Shown in pieces: positions 1 to 12,558 of a DNA stretch of 64,000 bases. Position 1 is the first letter of the stretch; every line of letters begins with the position of its first letter. This stretch comes from Coemansia sp. RSA 487 (lineage: Eukaryota > Kickxellomycota > Kickxellomycetes > Kickxellales > Kickxellaceae): NCBI GenBank assembly GCA_027577595.1, contig JANBRJ010000076.1:21393-85392 (forward strand), written 5' to 3'. Position numbers and translations under genes: made by a program. The notes below the pieces were generated by a model, which did no database searches, was not told the DNA's origin, and worked only from the letters and a program-made list of their open reading frames with translations.

Positions 1-1
1 G

Positions 2-2721
2 CGGCGCATATACAAGGACAATGTACAGGTTCCATGTGGATATATTGACAGTTCGACGCAGCCCATCTTTAGGTCAGAGTCCGGGCGATTCATTATACTC
101 ATCCAGATGTCTGAGGAAATGTGGGCTTATCAGGAGGACGGCAATCTGTGCTTTGAAAAGGCCGTCAATTGCTTCCTCGCTGACTTGTTCAAGCGATGGA
201 AGGAGAAGCAGCTGAACCACATGGTGACAATTGTAATGTTTTCGCGCTGGTACTACCATGTCCGTGACAGTCTGTTTTTCCAGGATCTGATATACGACGA
301 CCACAGCGGATTGTACTACCGCGACTACTACAAGGTTGTTGCTGATATGGAGGTCCACCAGGACTGGTCAGTGCTGCTTCCGGAGATCCTGTCCGAGTTT
401 AACACGTACAGGCGTGACATTCAGGAGCTGTGCACGCAGACGGGGCACCGTCTGCGCGGCGACCTGAGCAAGGCAAGCCAGGGCAACATTCTCGAGGCGA
501 TCAACATGGGTATCAACAGCTTTGCCACCAACCACGTCGATCGCGATCTGTCGCGCACGGGGCTGAGCACCATTGTTATCACGCCGTCGTTTGGCGTGTT
601 TGATGTGCAGAAGAGGCTCCTGCGCATGACGACCGAGCGTATGCTGCACTTTGGGATCCGCGTCGATCTAGTATGCCTGGCGGCTCGGCCGCTATTTCGT
701 CCCCCGGTGTTTCAGTTCAAGTCGCTACTTGTTCCTTCGGAGCAGGAGCAGCGGCGTGCGCTTCTTGCTAGGGCGCGTGCTAGGATTGATGCGCGGCGCG
801 CAAAAGAGACCGAGCTCAACTCAGTCTCACCACATGCAGAGAGTCCCGGTGTGTATGCCAATGTCGCGCCTGGCCTGTTCTCTGTGAATGCGGCAAAGGA
901 GCGCGCAGTTAAGGCTGCCCCGGTGCCGGATAGGGAGGCAGGGGTTGCTGTGGATCCGATCATGCTTGATCCGCTGTACTTTGACGACGAAAAGTGGGAG
1001 ACCAAGATTTTGCCTTACCTTTCGGGCCAGCTCCCTCTGGACCGACCAACGTCAGGCCTAAAGTATGTACGGACCAACACGTGGCAATACGGACTGCCGA
1101 CAGATGGCTCGGTGTCAACGACAGCCGAGAGAAGCGCATCTGTGCCGAACCCAAAAAATGAGCACCAGGATGAGCCCGAACCATGGAAAGAGTCCATTGT
1201 ACACGCACTACTGCCTGAGAATGACAGCGCTGACGACATGCCAGATACAATTAAGAGTCTCAGCGTGTCTGACTTTTCGTACTTTTGCCAGCGTGATGGC
1301 GAAAAGAAGAAGGACCGCCGCGTCACCTACTGTTACTTCCCGTATTGGATTGACTGTGGGTTCTACAACTACACGGATGAGAGTCCGACCATGCGCCAGG
1401 GCAGCTTCTATCCGTCGTGTAAGATGGGTGATCTGTCCGTCACAGGCGTGCCGAGGTATTTAAAGGACACGCCGCTGATTCCCGATCTTAAACTCAAGCA
1501 GCTTGACACGGGCCTGGCAGTGCTGCTGGGTGGCGACAATCTTACTGGCTCAGATGTAAACAGTCCGATGCCTGGCGACCCTCAAGCCACACAAGATGGC
1601 GAACCACGGTCTATCGACGGATACCGCTTTGCCGCGCCGACCAAGGAGCTCTCGCATGGCAGCATTGCACTTCTGGAAGAACTGCCAGTGGAGGAGGAGG
1701 AGGATCGCGAGCGCATGATCGAGGTGTTCCGCATGTACGACCACGAGGCGATTGTCACTACAGGCAGCGTGCGCACGCAGCCGTCACTACTTGACTCGGC
1801 TAGCACGGCACCAGATGCACCTGGAAGCACATCACTGTTGGCTGCGCATCTTCTCACAACAAGCACCTCGGATGCACGGCAGCTATCTGGGCAAGCAAAC
1901 GTGTCCCAGCAGTCGTCACAGGGGAGTAATAATGCCCCAGCTAATGCATTTGCGCAGTGGGACAACACCCAGACCACGCCGGCTCTGGAGAGCAAGACCG
2001 ACGGCGCATCTGCAGGCAGCGCAGAGAACACCGACCACATGATGGCCACGGTGTCAGCGTCGGCGTCTCCTAACCTGCGTCCTGGTCAACATATCAAGCC
2101 GCCAGTGCGCCCTGAACAGTCATCGGCGATGTCATTGTCGGTTCCCCACGAACCCAAGCTTTCTGGGCCCAGCAATTCTGGCCACAGCAACCAGCGCACC
2201 TCGATCTTCGTGCGGGGTGGCAGCACCGCCCACCGCAAGCGCTCGCAACAGCTACAGTTTGAAAATTTGACATCGTCGCCTGGGAAATCGATGGCTACAA
2301 GCGCCACAACCACAGAGACGGCCGATGCTGCTGCTAGTGGGTCGGGGTTGAGACAGTCGGACATGCAACGGCGGTTTTCGCCGAGCACGGCTAGCCCGCC
2401 GCCCGATTCGCTTCTGGCTAGCGCTGTTGCGATTAGCGGGCGCGGGATCGCCTTGGAGCCAACTGCCCGACAGCAGCTACAACGCATCTCCGAGTCGCCA
2501 GTGCCGTTGTCCCAAAACCAGGTCAGTGCAATGGCCAGCGGACTTGATAAACCGTCGTCCGGCGCTTCGGCAGCGGACAACGCGAGATCCGATCGTATGG
2601 GTGTGTCGGAGTCGATAGCAAAGCAATCGCACATGGACGACCATGTGCGGACGTTCAAAGGGGCAGGCTACCAGGAGCAGCAGAACTCCCATGGCCAAAC
2701 ACAACCCCAGAGCCGCCAGCA

Positions 2722-2753
<32 letters not shown>

Positions 2754-5700
2754 AGCAGCAGCAGCAGCAACAGCAACAACAACAGCAGCAGCAATTTGGC
2801 AATCACCACCCGGTGCTCTATTACCAACAAAACATGGGTGCAATTGCAATGCCGCCTACCGGGCCGCTCGTACAGAGGCAGCTGGGGTTCAACCACGGGA
2901 TCGTTGGAGAGCACGACTTCCAGCTAACACTACCAGGCCGCAAGCAAACGACCCCGGTCAGTGCCGTACCAACACAGCCGACAATGCCGACAGAGTACAC
3001 CAGCAACTCGCCTCATAACCTAAAGTCTGCATGGCTGACAGACCGCGTTCTGCTGGCCCACATGTCTGAGCCATCGCCACGTGGCCAGCGAAAGGGCTAC
3101 TACTACCCATACAACCCGTGTAACCCTGAGCTGTATCCGCTGCCGCACACAGAGCTGTCTCAGAGGTGGGCGTTTGCATTTGCCAACTACTCGTCCCTGT
3201 CGAGCTACACACCAAAGTGGCGGTCTCTGTGCACGCCGGCGTCGCTCCCGCTGGTCACCGACTATTTCCCAACAGATCTTGATACTTTCTACCAGCTGTA
3301 CACATACCATCTACAGACGCCGGATATTGCCAGCGAGGACCTAATTGAGCTTCCGCCCGAGGATTACGCAGAGTTTATCCCGTTTATGGCGGGCCGTGCG
3401 GCAGCAACGGCGGCTGCAGCACGATACCAAGAGCTGACGGGCGAGAGCTCGCGCATCGACCAATCGACGCGCATCATGCTGAAGGAGATGATCTACCAGC
3501 GCCTAGCGCAGGGGTATCAGTTTGTCGCCACCAGAGAAAGCAAGGCCACACGCGGTATACGGGACATAACTGCGCGGGCTGGTACTCGAGCCCCGCCATT
3601 GTTCAAGTCTGGGAACCGCAGCGACACAGGTGGCGACTCATACATGGCAGCTGCGCCGGTGCATGCCAGCCTGCTGCCAGTGGGTGTGCAAGAGAAGCTT
3701 GACGAGTCGGTGTGGCTAAGCAACGGGCGCGAGATCCAAAAACTCGAGTTCCACAACGGCAGCAACACGAGCCACGTGCCGGGAGTCAACGTGTCTCGCT
3801 GGGAGCGCAAAAAGCCGTATGACCGCACGGAGATCGAGTACCGGTTCCAGATGTGGTCACGCAACAACAGCATGGGGTACAACCGGTCAAGCGTCCGATT
3901 CATGTATCCGCGCGAGGATGAGGTCAACTGGAACAACCTGGACTATCTGCTTAACGGGTATCAGAACGCACCGCTCAAGTCAATGAAGTACTGGCGGGCG
4001 CGGTACATACTCATTCCCGTTGACCAACTGAGCAACGACACATTTGTCAACGCCAAGGCCAATCCGCATATGAGCATCGAGGACGTGCGCATCGCCAACT
4101 TTGAAAAGTTTCTGGACCACATTATCCGACGTCTGCGCAAAAGTGAAAAGGCGGATCTGGAGGAGGCATTTTTGGGCGCACTGCCTGCTGAGATGCGCAG
4201 ATCAGTGCTTGGACAGCATCAGCAGCAACCGGCGGCGACACAGTCGTCGGGCAAGCCAGGGAGCAATGGGACGTCGTCTGACGGCCGGAAGCTCATTGGA
4301 CTACAGGATATTGTGCCGAGCGCACTGCTGCAGATCCGGTACACATCGCTGTCCCCTATCGCGTACAGCAGCAATCAATTGCACTGCTACATGAACGACA
4401 AGATATACTCGGACCCAAGCAAGAAAATAGCGCTGCCACCTCCGGTCACTAGCGCGCTGGGTCTGTCGGTGCCACTCAATGTCGAGTCTCCGTTCTCTCA
4501 GCTGGCATTCGCAATGCAACATCCAGTGGCAGGCATTGCGCTACGCAACATCCGATGGCACACGTCGTACTTTGAGGCGGCGTTTATCAGTTTCCAGCTG
4601 GTCGATTGGGTGTTGGTCAACTTTGAGAGCGCCATGAAGCGTGCACATGCTGCAACCATGGCAAATCGGCTGCTGGAGCGCGGACTCATTTGCTCACTCA
4701 ATAAGCTAGGCCCCTTCACTGATGGATATTACTTTTACGCGTTCACCGATGCGGCCGTGGCCTGGAAGAGCCAGCCGATTCATCAGCAGCAGGCGCCGCG
4801 CACGCACGCGTCGCTGATGTCGAGCATCGGATTCTCAGATCTAAGCGGAAGACATGGCAACGGTGGTGGCGGGAGCAATAATGTGTCTCCCAATGTCAGT
4901 CGCCCCGAGAGCCGCCAGGGTAGCAATGCGCCATCGGTTGCCAATGACTCTTCTGTAGCTGCTCCATCCGCTACCGACGGCCCTATACTATCAATAACGA
5001 CGACTTCTGATGGCAATTCCAATGCTGTTCACACCAGCACTACAAGCACTATTGCCGACTCTGCCAACAGCAAAAGCAACAGCAGTAGCGTGTCTGCTCC
5101 ACCCATGCGTCGCCAGACAACTGCATCCAGAGTGACTGGTCTGCGTGATTCTGCCCAGGATATCCCGTCAGACACAAGGAGCGCCGGCGCACAGCCTGCA
5201 AGCAAGCTGCGGGTACGCACAGACATGCCTTCCAGCGCCACACAGCTGAATGTGGATCGGAAAGACGCGTCTGCTCGTGCTGCAGATGGTGCAAGCAGAG
5301 ACGGCACATCACAAGCAACAGATAGCGGACGGTTAACGAAGGATAAGGGTCGGCTTTCCCAAGGTAGCAAGGCCAGCGCCTCGATGTCGACGTCAGCGAT
5401 AGCACTAGACGAGCGGAGGGCCGCGGATATGCCTGCAAGTCAGAATGTGCCGTCGCCGTCGCTTGTCTCGAAGGATTACACCAGGGCACCAGACGTGTTC
5501 CCGTATATCTCCCAGCGCAAGACGCGGCGGCCGCTGCCAAAGAGCTTGACGCAGTCACGGATGTTTGCGCTGGATTTAGATCAGCAGCGCAAGTCCACGC
5601 GAATTGAGCAGTGTCTGGTGCACCTAGATGCAACGCAGAACCCGATGACGTGCTTCCATTTGTCGATTAACTGGCTCAACTGCACCAGCCACTTGATCGA

Positions 5701-7213
5701 TGACCTGGTGCAGGGGTGGAGCCGCGTTGCTGAGCGCTGCGGCATGCGGTTGGTCGAGGCGCCTCGTGCACAGGACTCGTACACCCAAGAGAACCATCCC
5801 TTCCATTCGCCGCTGCGCGTCAACCTGATGCTGCCGCCACCGCCGATCGAAGACATATTTGATGACGCATGGATTGCCGAGTTTGCACATTACGGCGACG
5901 ACGACTCTGAGCCTGACGAGTACGTCAGTGATAGCGACGACAGTGATTCCGACTACAGAACCACCGCTGAGCAGTCGGATCTGGCGCGCAGGACCCGAAT
6001 ATTGCGCCGTCTTAAGCGGTGTATTCCGTCGTTTCCATTCGAGCGCGAGTTGCTCGAGGAGCAGGATTTCATTCTTGATGTCGAAGCAGAGTCCGAGTTC
6101 CCGCCGAGCTCGCTGCTCCAGCGCGAGTACACATTTGAGCGTGCCGAGCACAAGTACACGCAGTACGTGCATCGCTCGGGCATGGCCTTTGTGCGGATCT
6201 GCGGGCCAGGTAAGTTCATGTGGATCAATAACTACTTGTACACTTCGCACCAGAACCATATGCGGCCACAGGCGAGTCAGACCGCGCAGCAGGCAATACC
6301 AGCGACCGGAGCTGCCGCTTCTGCCCCAGGAGTTACGCATCAGCCCAGTGCTACAGGTGCGTTCGGGCTGCATGGAGATGGCGTGATGTCAGGGATTTCA
6401 GGGATGTCAGGAATGGCAGTGGCTGCTGCAGGGCACGGACGGTTGACAACAATGCTTGATAGTGACGGTCTGGGGCTGTCGCCGGCTTATGGACCAGCAA
6501 CTGCGGGCCACATGGTGCCCTCATACTACCCGGTGCAACACTCGCGCGGTATGTGGCCACACCAGATGCTTATGTCATTGGCGATGTACCGGAGCCCGAA
6601 CAGACGGTTCCATATCCCTGAGCTGTACTCGGTCAAGATAGTCGACAACCTGGGAGAGCAGCCAGCGGATTTCGACTCAGTCAACGCAGCCATCACGCGT
6701 GTGGCGGTAATGCGCAAGACCCTGGGCGCGCGTGCGATGCAAAGCATTAGCAAGAGTAACGAGCTCGAGCTCGTTGGCAGCTACGGACCAAGCGAGATAT
6801 CGTTCAGCGACGATGCGGCTAGTCTCACCAGCAGCAATGAGTTTGCGCGTAGCCCCGATGGTCTGATATTCTCTGATCGCATGAAACGGTTGGCTGGACT
6901 GTTTGACAGAAATGATGGGGTGGTAGGAGGTGGCCAGGACGAATGGGCGGGTGCGACCACTCCGCCAGCCCCTATGCCTGGTGAGCCGAACCCGGATATC
7001 CTGCGTGCCCATTTTATAGAGACCTGTGGCAACAAAAACGGATTGGAGATGTTCTGGCAGCGGACGATCGACAGATACAGGAGCGGATGGCGCGATTATA
7101 CGATGGGCAACCCGGCAACCATAGAAGCACCCAAACAGCGGCCGCTAGTCGTCGACATGTTTACTGAGGGCATGTGGCAGCGCAAGCGCAACTCGACGAA
7201 GCCGTCATTGTGA
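2..7213 (+). CDS. IML1: IML1/DEPDC5 homologue, SEACIT/GATOR1 GTPase-activating subunit (5' partial)
   Basis: Iml1/DEPDC5 is the catalytic subunit of the SEACIT/GATOR1 complex. It acts as a GAP for the Rag-type GTPase Gtr1 at the vacuole and switches off TORC1 when amino acids are scarce. The frame is open from base 2, so the true start lies left of the window; the first in-frame ATG is at 107. Numbering from that ATG gives 2368 residues. The N-terminal part reads like the conserved Iml1 region (FRSESGRFIILIQMSEEMW). A DEP domain lies at about residues 1472-1547 (FQLVDWVLVNFE, GLICSLNKLGPFTDGYYFY). The protein is much longer than the roughly 1600 residues usual for the family. The extra length is low-complexity Ser/Thr/Gln sequence at about 500-950 and 1560-1790, including a 26-residue glutamine run. 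It is one exon to the TGA at 7211-7213. Assignment is secure. Confidence 0.95.
2717..2794 (+). repeat. Polyglutamine-coding CAG/CAA microsatellite inside IML1
   Basis: Twenty-six consecutive glutamine codons, a mixture of CAG and CAA blocks, in frame within the low-complexity insert of IML1. The mixed codons suggest the tract is fairly stable, but length variation between strains is likely. Confidence 0.9.
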
Positions 7214-8149
7214 GGAATATTGCTGTGGCTCTTTCTGGAACAGACTTGTGGCTTGGCTTGTGCGGTGGCAAAGCGAATGACATCATGTATGATCTTTTTT
7301 TCTGTGGATTTTCAAATCAGGGTGTTTAGAGTTTCCAATATCAACATCCAGAGTGGTGTTGCTGTTTGTGAATGCTGAAAGATTGAACTGTAACCAAGGA
7401 AATGCGTCGATATTTTCTCATTCACAGCTGGCAGACATTAGCAGATCTATAGCTCTTCTCAGTTGGTCCAAATATCAAAAAAAGCCATATAAAAAGTATA
7501 ATATTGGAAAGGCATTTTGTGTGTGGAATTCTGCACTATTTTTTTCTAGAAGTTCTATGGAAGTGCATATTCCGCATTTTGCACAACAAAATCCCCCCAC
7601 TTCACAATAACAGAAAAGATGTGGAATGCCACGCTGCTTCTGAGGAAAGTCTCAGGCACAATTGATAAAAATAGAAGTGATACAAGTTGGACATCAAAAG
7701 GGCTGTTTTCTTTCTTTTTCTTTTTTTTGCTACTGCAATTGTCCAGCCGAACAATTCCCTGATTGCTTTTCCCTTCACTTAAAATATGTTGTAGTGTTCT
7801 TTCCATTCTCAAGAGAACAAAACGAGAAACAGCACTTTCGGATATTGTCCATTCATTCTGCTTTCTCAGCTTCTGAGCCTTTCTTGCGTGGACACGGTTT
7901 CCGTATCCACATCAAGCTTTCTCTTCCTATTTCCAGAGTATTAGTTATCTCTCTTTTTCTGTTGTTTAATTTTCTGTATTTATTTTTTCAATTTGTGAAA
8001 AGGAGGGGCTTGCCTTCTTTTTATATTATTAAACGGCCTTTGTCGTCGTATTGTGTCAATAATTCCCGCTCTATTGCGGCCAGGCCATTCGAATTTCTGC
8101 ATAAACCATTCTGTTACTTTTCTCTTTCTATTCGTTGCATAAAAAGACC
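7214..8149. other. Intergenic region between IML1 and ADAM gene
   Basis: AT-rich with long T and pyrimidine runs. It holds the IML1 3' region and the promoter of the ADAM gene. Open frames here begin only at non-ATG codons, and one runs into the ADAM first exon in the wrong frame. I see no supported gene. Confidence 0.6.
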
Positions 8150-11100
8150 ATGTTTCCCACAACACGACGCATTGCACTGGGGCTCGTAGTTGCCCTGTGC
8201 TTTGGCGCTGTTGTCCAAGGTTAGTTAGTGTAGTTAGCCACGCCATACACAAACGGCTTGTCTGTCCATCCGGCTTAGCATGATGAGATGTTTGCGACGG
8301 GCCTACACTCTTTTCATATTCTAACTACTTTGTTTGCTGCTAAGGTTGGCTTATGGATTTGTAGGACGGTCCTCGAGCAGCAGCATCCCGCTTGTGGCCC
8401 GTTACGAGTTTATACCGGATCCCGTGGTCCACCAGTTTTCCACACACAGCAAAAGTAACGACGGCATGGCGGTACCAGCGAGCAAACGGTCGTTCCACCG
8501 GCGGCTTTCCTTGGAAGAGATGATCGATCACGGCACGTTCCACATATCTGTGCGGGCATTCAACACAACGTATGCGCTGCTAGTGGAGCCCAACTACGAC
8601 CTGGTGCACCCCGAGGCCACGGTGACGCGAGCGCTGCCAGGCGGCGGGACCGTGCGCCAGCCTCTGGACACCACAGACATTGGCGTCTATCGTGGCCACG
8701 TGTTGCGTGTCGGCGATATTCGGCCTCACGACACGTCTGCGGGGCTGCGCATGTGGGACTTGTCCAACCGCAATCAGTACTCGTTTGACGACCGCAGCTC
8801 ATGGGTGCGGTTGGCGGTGTTCAAGGACCACATGGGCCGCGCAGTCCTCGATGGGCTGTTTTCTGTCGACGGGGAGACGTTCTACGTGAAGCCAGCGGCG
8901 TCGTACATGCGGTCCAAGCAACTTGCCGACCCAATGCTGACCAACCCGGGCGCCAGGCCACAAGACTTGCGTTTCGCCGCGTCTATCGTGTACCGCCAGT
9001 CGGATCTGGTTGACGAGCACCCGCAGCACCAGAGCGTGCATAGCAGTGGCGGTACGTCTGGGAACCACCCTGCGCGCAACGAGCAGCAGACACAGACATG
9101 CGGAATGAGCAGGCTTCCTGGGAATATTCCTGACACGCCCCACCGCATCGACTCGAGCGATCCGCTTAACACACACCGCCGCGCGTCGGTTGGGCTCGGC
9201 GGGCTGCGCGACGTGGGAAAAAGCCTGTTTTCGAAGCGGACGGACTTTGACAACAACCAAAGCGCACTCAGCGCCGGGTGCATGTCGAAGCGCATGGTCA
9301 TCTACATGGGTGCTGCAGCCGATTGCACGTACGTCACGCACTACCAGTCGCAGGACAATGCGCGGCAGCAGATTCTGAGCAACTGGAACCAGGCAAGCTC
9401 CGTGTACGAGCGCCAGCTCAACGTGGCGCTGGGGCTGATATCGCTGGAGATCGAAGAGCTGACATGCCCGACAGCCGTTAACTCGAGCAAGGCGTGGAAC
9501 CGCGGGTGCAGCGAGTCATACAAGATTGACAGCCGACTCAGCGACTTCAGCTCGTGGCGCGGAGGCCGAGGCGACGACGGATGCGGGCTGTGGCATCTGA
9601 TGACAAACTGTCCAACCGGCACTGAGGTCGGGCTGGCGTGGCTGGGCACCGTCTGCTCAACCGGTTCGTCAACACACACAGTACAGGGCGGCGTATCCTC
9701 CGGCACCGGCGTATCGGCGGTCTCGCGCGACGAGTGGAAAGTTGTTGCTCACGAGGTTGGCCACAACTTTGGTGCAATGCACGATTGCACCAGCCAAGAC
9801 TGCCCGTGCTCAGGGAACTCGTGTCCCAGCTGCTGTCCGTGCTCAGACAAATGCGATTGCGGCGCAAAGTATATCATGAACCCCACAAGTCCAGTCAGCT
9901 CCGACGACTTCAGCCCTTGCTCCATCAAGAACATGTGCGCTACCATAAAGTCGACTGCCGTTCAGTGCCTCCAGGACCCAGGCCAGCGCAACACGTTGAG
10001 CCCCGGCATGTGCGGCAACGGCATCAAGGAGGACGGCGAGGAGTGCGACTGCGGAACCAGCGACGAGTGCGCTACTGACCCGTGCTGCGACGCGAAAACA
10101 TGCAAACTGAAGCCCGGCGCGCAATGCGCTGACTCGAACGACTTGTGCTGTTCGCAGTGCAAAGTCATGGCCAAGGACTCAATATGCCGGCCCAAGTACT
10201 CCGAGTGCGACATTGCTGAAACGTGTGACGGCCAGTCAGCCGAGTGCCCCGCAGACAAGCATGTCGATGACGGTTCATCGTGCGGGACCACAGAGGGGCT
10301 CAAGTGTGCATCAGGCCAATGCACATCTAGGGATGCGCAGTGCGCGGCGCGCGGCGGTGCCGACGGCTACACGAAGCGTTGCACACTGAACCTAGCTGGT
10401 GACCTATGCGACTTCCAGTGCGCTGACCCAAAAAACGCGCTCGGCTGCGTCTTCATGTCTGGCAGCTTCATCGACGGTACAGACTGCGGCTTCCATGCAC
10501 GGTGCAAGAATGGGTCGTGCAAGGGCGAGAACGGGTTCTACCAATTCCTGCTTCTGTTCCAGCGCAACTTGGCTGTCTCCATACCGGTGACTATTGTCGT
10601 TGGCCTGATTATCATAGCCATCCTGTTCACTGTCTGCTGCCGCTTCTTCAACTGCTGTCTCGGCTGGCGCCGCTGCCGTCCCAAGCCGCTGAGGGCTAAA
10701 AACCAGCGCCTAGGCAGTGGCCATCCATCGCCCGTTCGTCACGCATCTATGGCTGCGCCGCTTGCTGCAGTTGCGCCCCAGAGTCCCCGCAGTACCAGGG
10801 GTAATGTCCTTCGCAGAAACGGCACCCCCGCACCCCTGGATCATTCTGCTTCGGCTGCTACATTGGCGCCGACATTCTCTCCAGTCGGCCACCACCACTA
10901 CCCGCCACAACCACCGCACAACAACAACGCAATCCCAACAGCGTGGGTCGATCCATCGATGTACAATGGACCAACGTATGGCCAATATCCACAGCACAAT
11001 ATGCAACGAGGAGGAAGAGATTCAGCCGGTTCACCAGATAGACTCCACCTAGACACGCCCATCTCTCCAGCTGCGGGTGGAAATGGCGGCGGCTTCCCAG

Positions 11101-11183
11101 GCCAATACCAGCCGCCCACGCGCGTGGAGTCAAGATATGACGGACGACAGTATAACCCTCACCATGATCCGTTTGCTGGTTAA
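8150..11183 (+). CDS. ADAM family membrane metalloprotease (two exons)
   Basis: A type I membrane zinc endopeptidase of the ADAM (M12B) family, which cleaves or sheds other surface or secreted proteins. Exon 1 (8150-8219) encodes a signal peptide, [20 protein letters not shown]. The intron is 8220-8364 (GTTAGT to GTAG, with a ctaac branch-like site near 8321). Exon 2 is 8365-11183, and the junction codon GGA keeps the frame; an earlier AG at 8343-8344 would break it. The product is 962 residues. It has a prodomain, then a catalytic domain with [12 protein letters not shown] at about 486-497 (HExxHxxGxxHD). A disintegrin-like cysteine-rich domain follows at about 573-665 ([15 protein letters not shown]), then a cysteine-rich segment. 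One membrane helix lies at about 759-782, followed by a Pro/Asn/His-rich cytoplasmic tail of about 180 residues. All zinc ligands are present, so it should be active. ADAMs are known in some fungi but absent from many. Confidence 0.93.
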
Positions 11184-12558
11184 TTTTTAATGCGTCGTTT
11201 AGAAACGGTTGTTTTCCATAGATATCACCCATACATATACTATCATTTTATTTGCACGCTGCTGTTGCAATTCAGCTAATACTCTATCTATAATGTCCAA
11301 ATGGGTCAAAGCATGGGGGGAGGTCCTATCCCTGAAGCAAACACAGACACATAAAGCAAAAAAAAAAGCGACAGGATCCGATTCATTAAAAATGGAGAAA
11401 AGAAACGACGCTTTGACAACGAGCAAGGCAGCTCAAACAATTAAGCAACATCCATTGAGTGGCTGCCCCTTGCCACAACTTGATTTCGTTTCTTGAATGG
11501 AAAATGTGGAACGAAGGATCCACAAAAGGGTATCACAATTGTTTGTTCTTGATACATACGAGGCTTCAATGTTCGCTCTGCTTTCCTTCTGGCCAAACCA
11601 GGTAGCAGTGACGCTGCATGGCGAACAGCCGATTTGGTGATGCACTTTTACCTCTTGTGTGGTAAATAGGCTGCCCGAGTTTATTAGTCTATCAGCGGAA
11701 GAACGATACTGAAGACCAGCACAGAAAACAGGCTCCAGATCAAGTGACAGTTCAGTTTTCTTGCTTGGTCTCCTTTTCTCTGCTTGTTTTCCGAGTGAAA
11801 ACCAAGAGGGAAGACATTATTTAAACACGTATTTATTAACATACCATATGTTTTTAAGTAGAAAAAGATAGCGCACAGCGCTAGAAACTAGACCATACAT
11901 GTAAAAAGGTTGATTCTATTTAATGGCTCCAAAGAACAGCAACAGACACTGTTCCTTGCTTAGCGTTTACTGAGTATGTGTGATTCCGTAGGTGCTTTGT
12001 TTGTTTTGTACCGTTGCTGATTAAACGCTGCCTAAATAACGACCAGTCAAGCTATCGGGACCAGGCAAGTTTGCTTGTAACCAATATTATAACATAAACA
12101 ATAAAAAGTATAAATAAAAAAGATCCAAACAAAGAGCCAAAAGAGTCGGCCGAAAACACCGAGAGCCGTTATAAAAAGAGCACATACATAACCCACACCG
12201 CAAAGCAGGTTATTCCAAAATGCTCCAAAAGCAGATTCCACCACGAACAATGGTCGAGCTAAACCAGTATGCTTTTCAAAGCCCACTCACTCGCATTCGC
12301 TCACGAAGCGGTCTTATTGCAGGTGCTTATTGCAGGCAAGGATTTGTTCCTGAACAAAAGAAGCCAGAATATACCCTTTGAAATGCTATGTAAACAATCA
12401 TTCGCATATATAAAGCTAGTACTTTCATTTACTCCTTTGTCAACCTTCTCTTCCGTCCATCGCTTCCTTCATATCCTTTGGACTCGACATTTTCTAAGCG
12501 CCTTACATATATATTTGGTAAACTGTTTGCTTGTTTTAAAATATGCATTCTTTCATTT
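11184..12558. other. AT-rich intergenic region after ADAM
   Basis: No gene is supported. A 67-codon frame from the ATG at 11293 has no recognisable features. On the minus strand, 12047-12286 encodes a hydrophobic stretch without an ATG start, possibly the relic tail of a membrane protein. A TATATAAA sequence at 12407-12414 may be the promoter of the spliced orphan gene that follows. Confidence 0.45.

Noticed and set aside
2477-2914. Minus-strand poly-Leu frame across the CAG tract
   Set aside because: An artefact of the polyglutamine repeat within IML1.
7543-7556. Heat-shock-element-like TTCTAGAA
   Set aside because: Only two perfect units, wrong spacing to a third, and no heat-shock gene follows.
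7662-8189. 175-codon frame before the ADAM gene
   Set aside because: It starts at TTG, is rich in Phe/Leu/Ser as expected from pyrimidine-rich DNA, and overlaps the ADAM signal-peptide exon in another frame.
8343-8344. First AG after the ADAM branch site as the acceptor
   Set aside because: It would put the signal-peptide exon out of frame; the AG at 8363-8364 restores frame.
12047-12286. Minus-strand hydrophobic 79-codon frame
   Set aside because: It looks like a membrane-protein tail but has no ATG and no clear upstream exon. Noted as a possible relic only.
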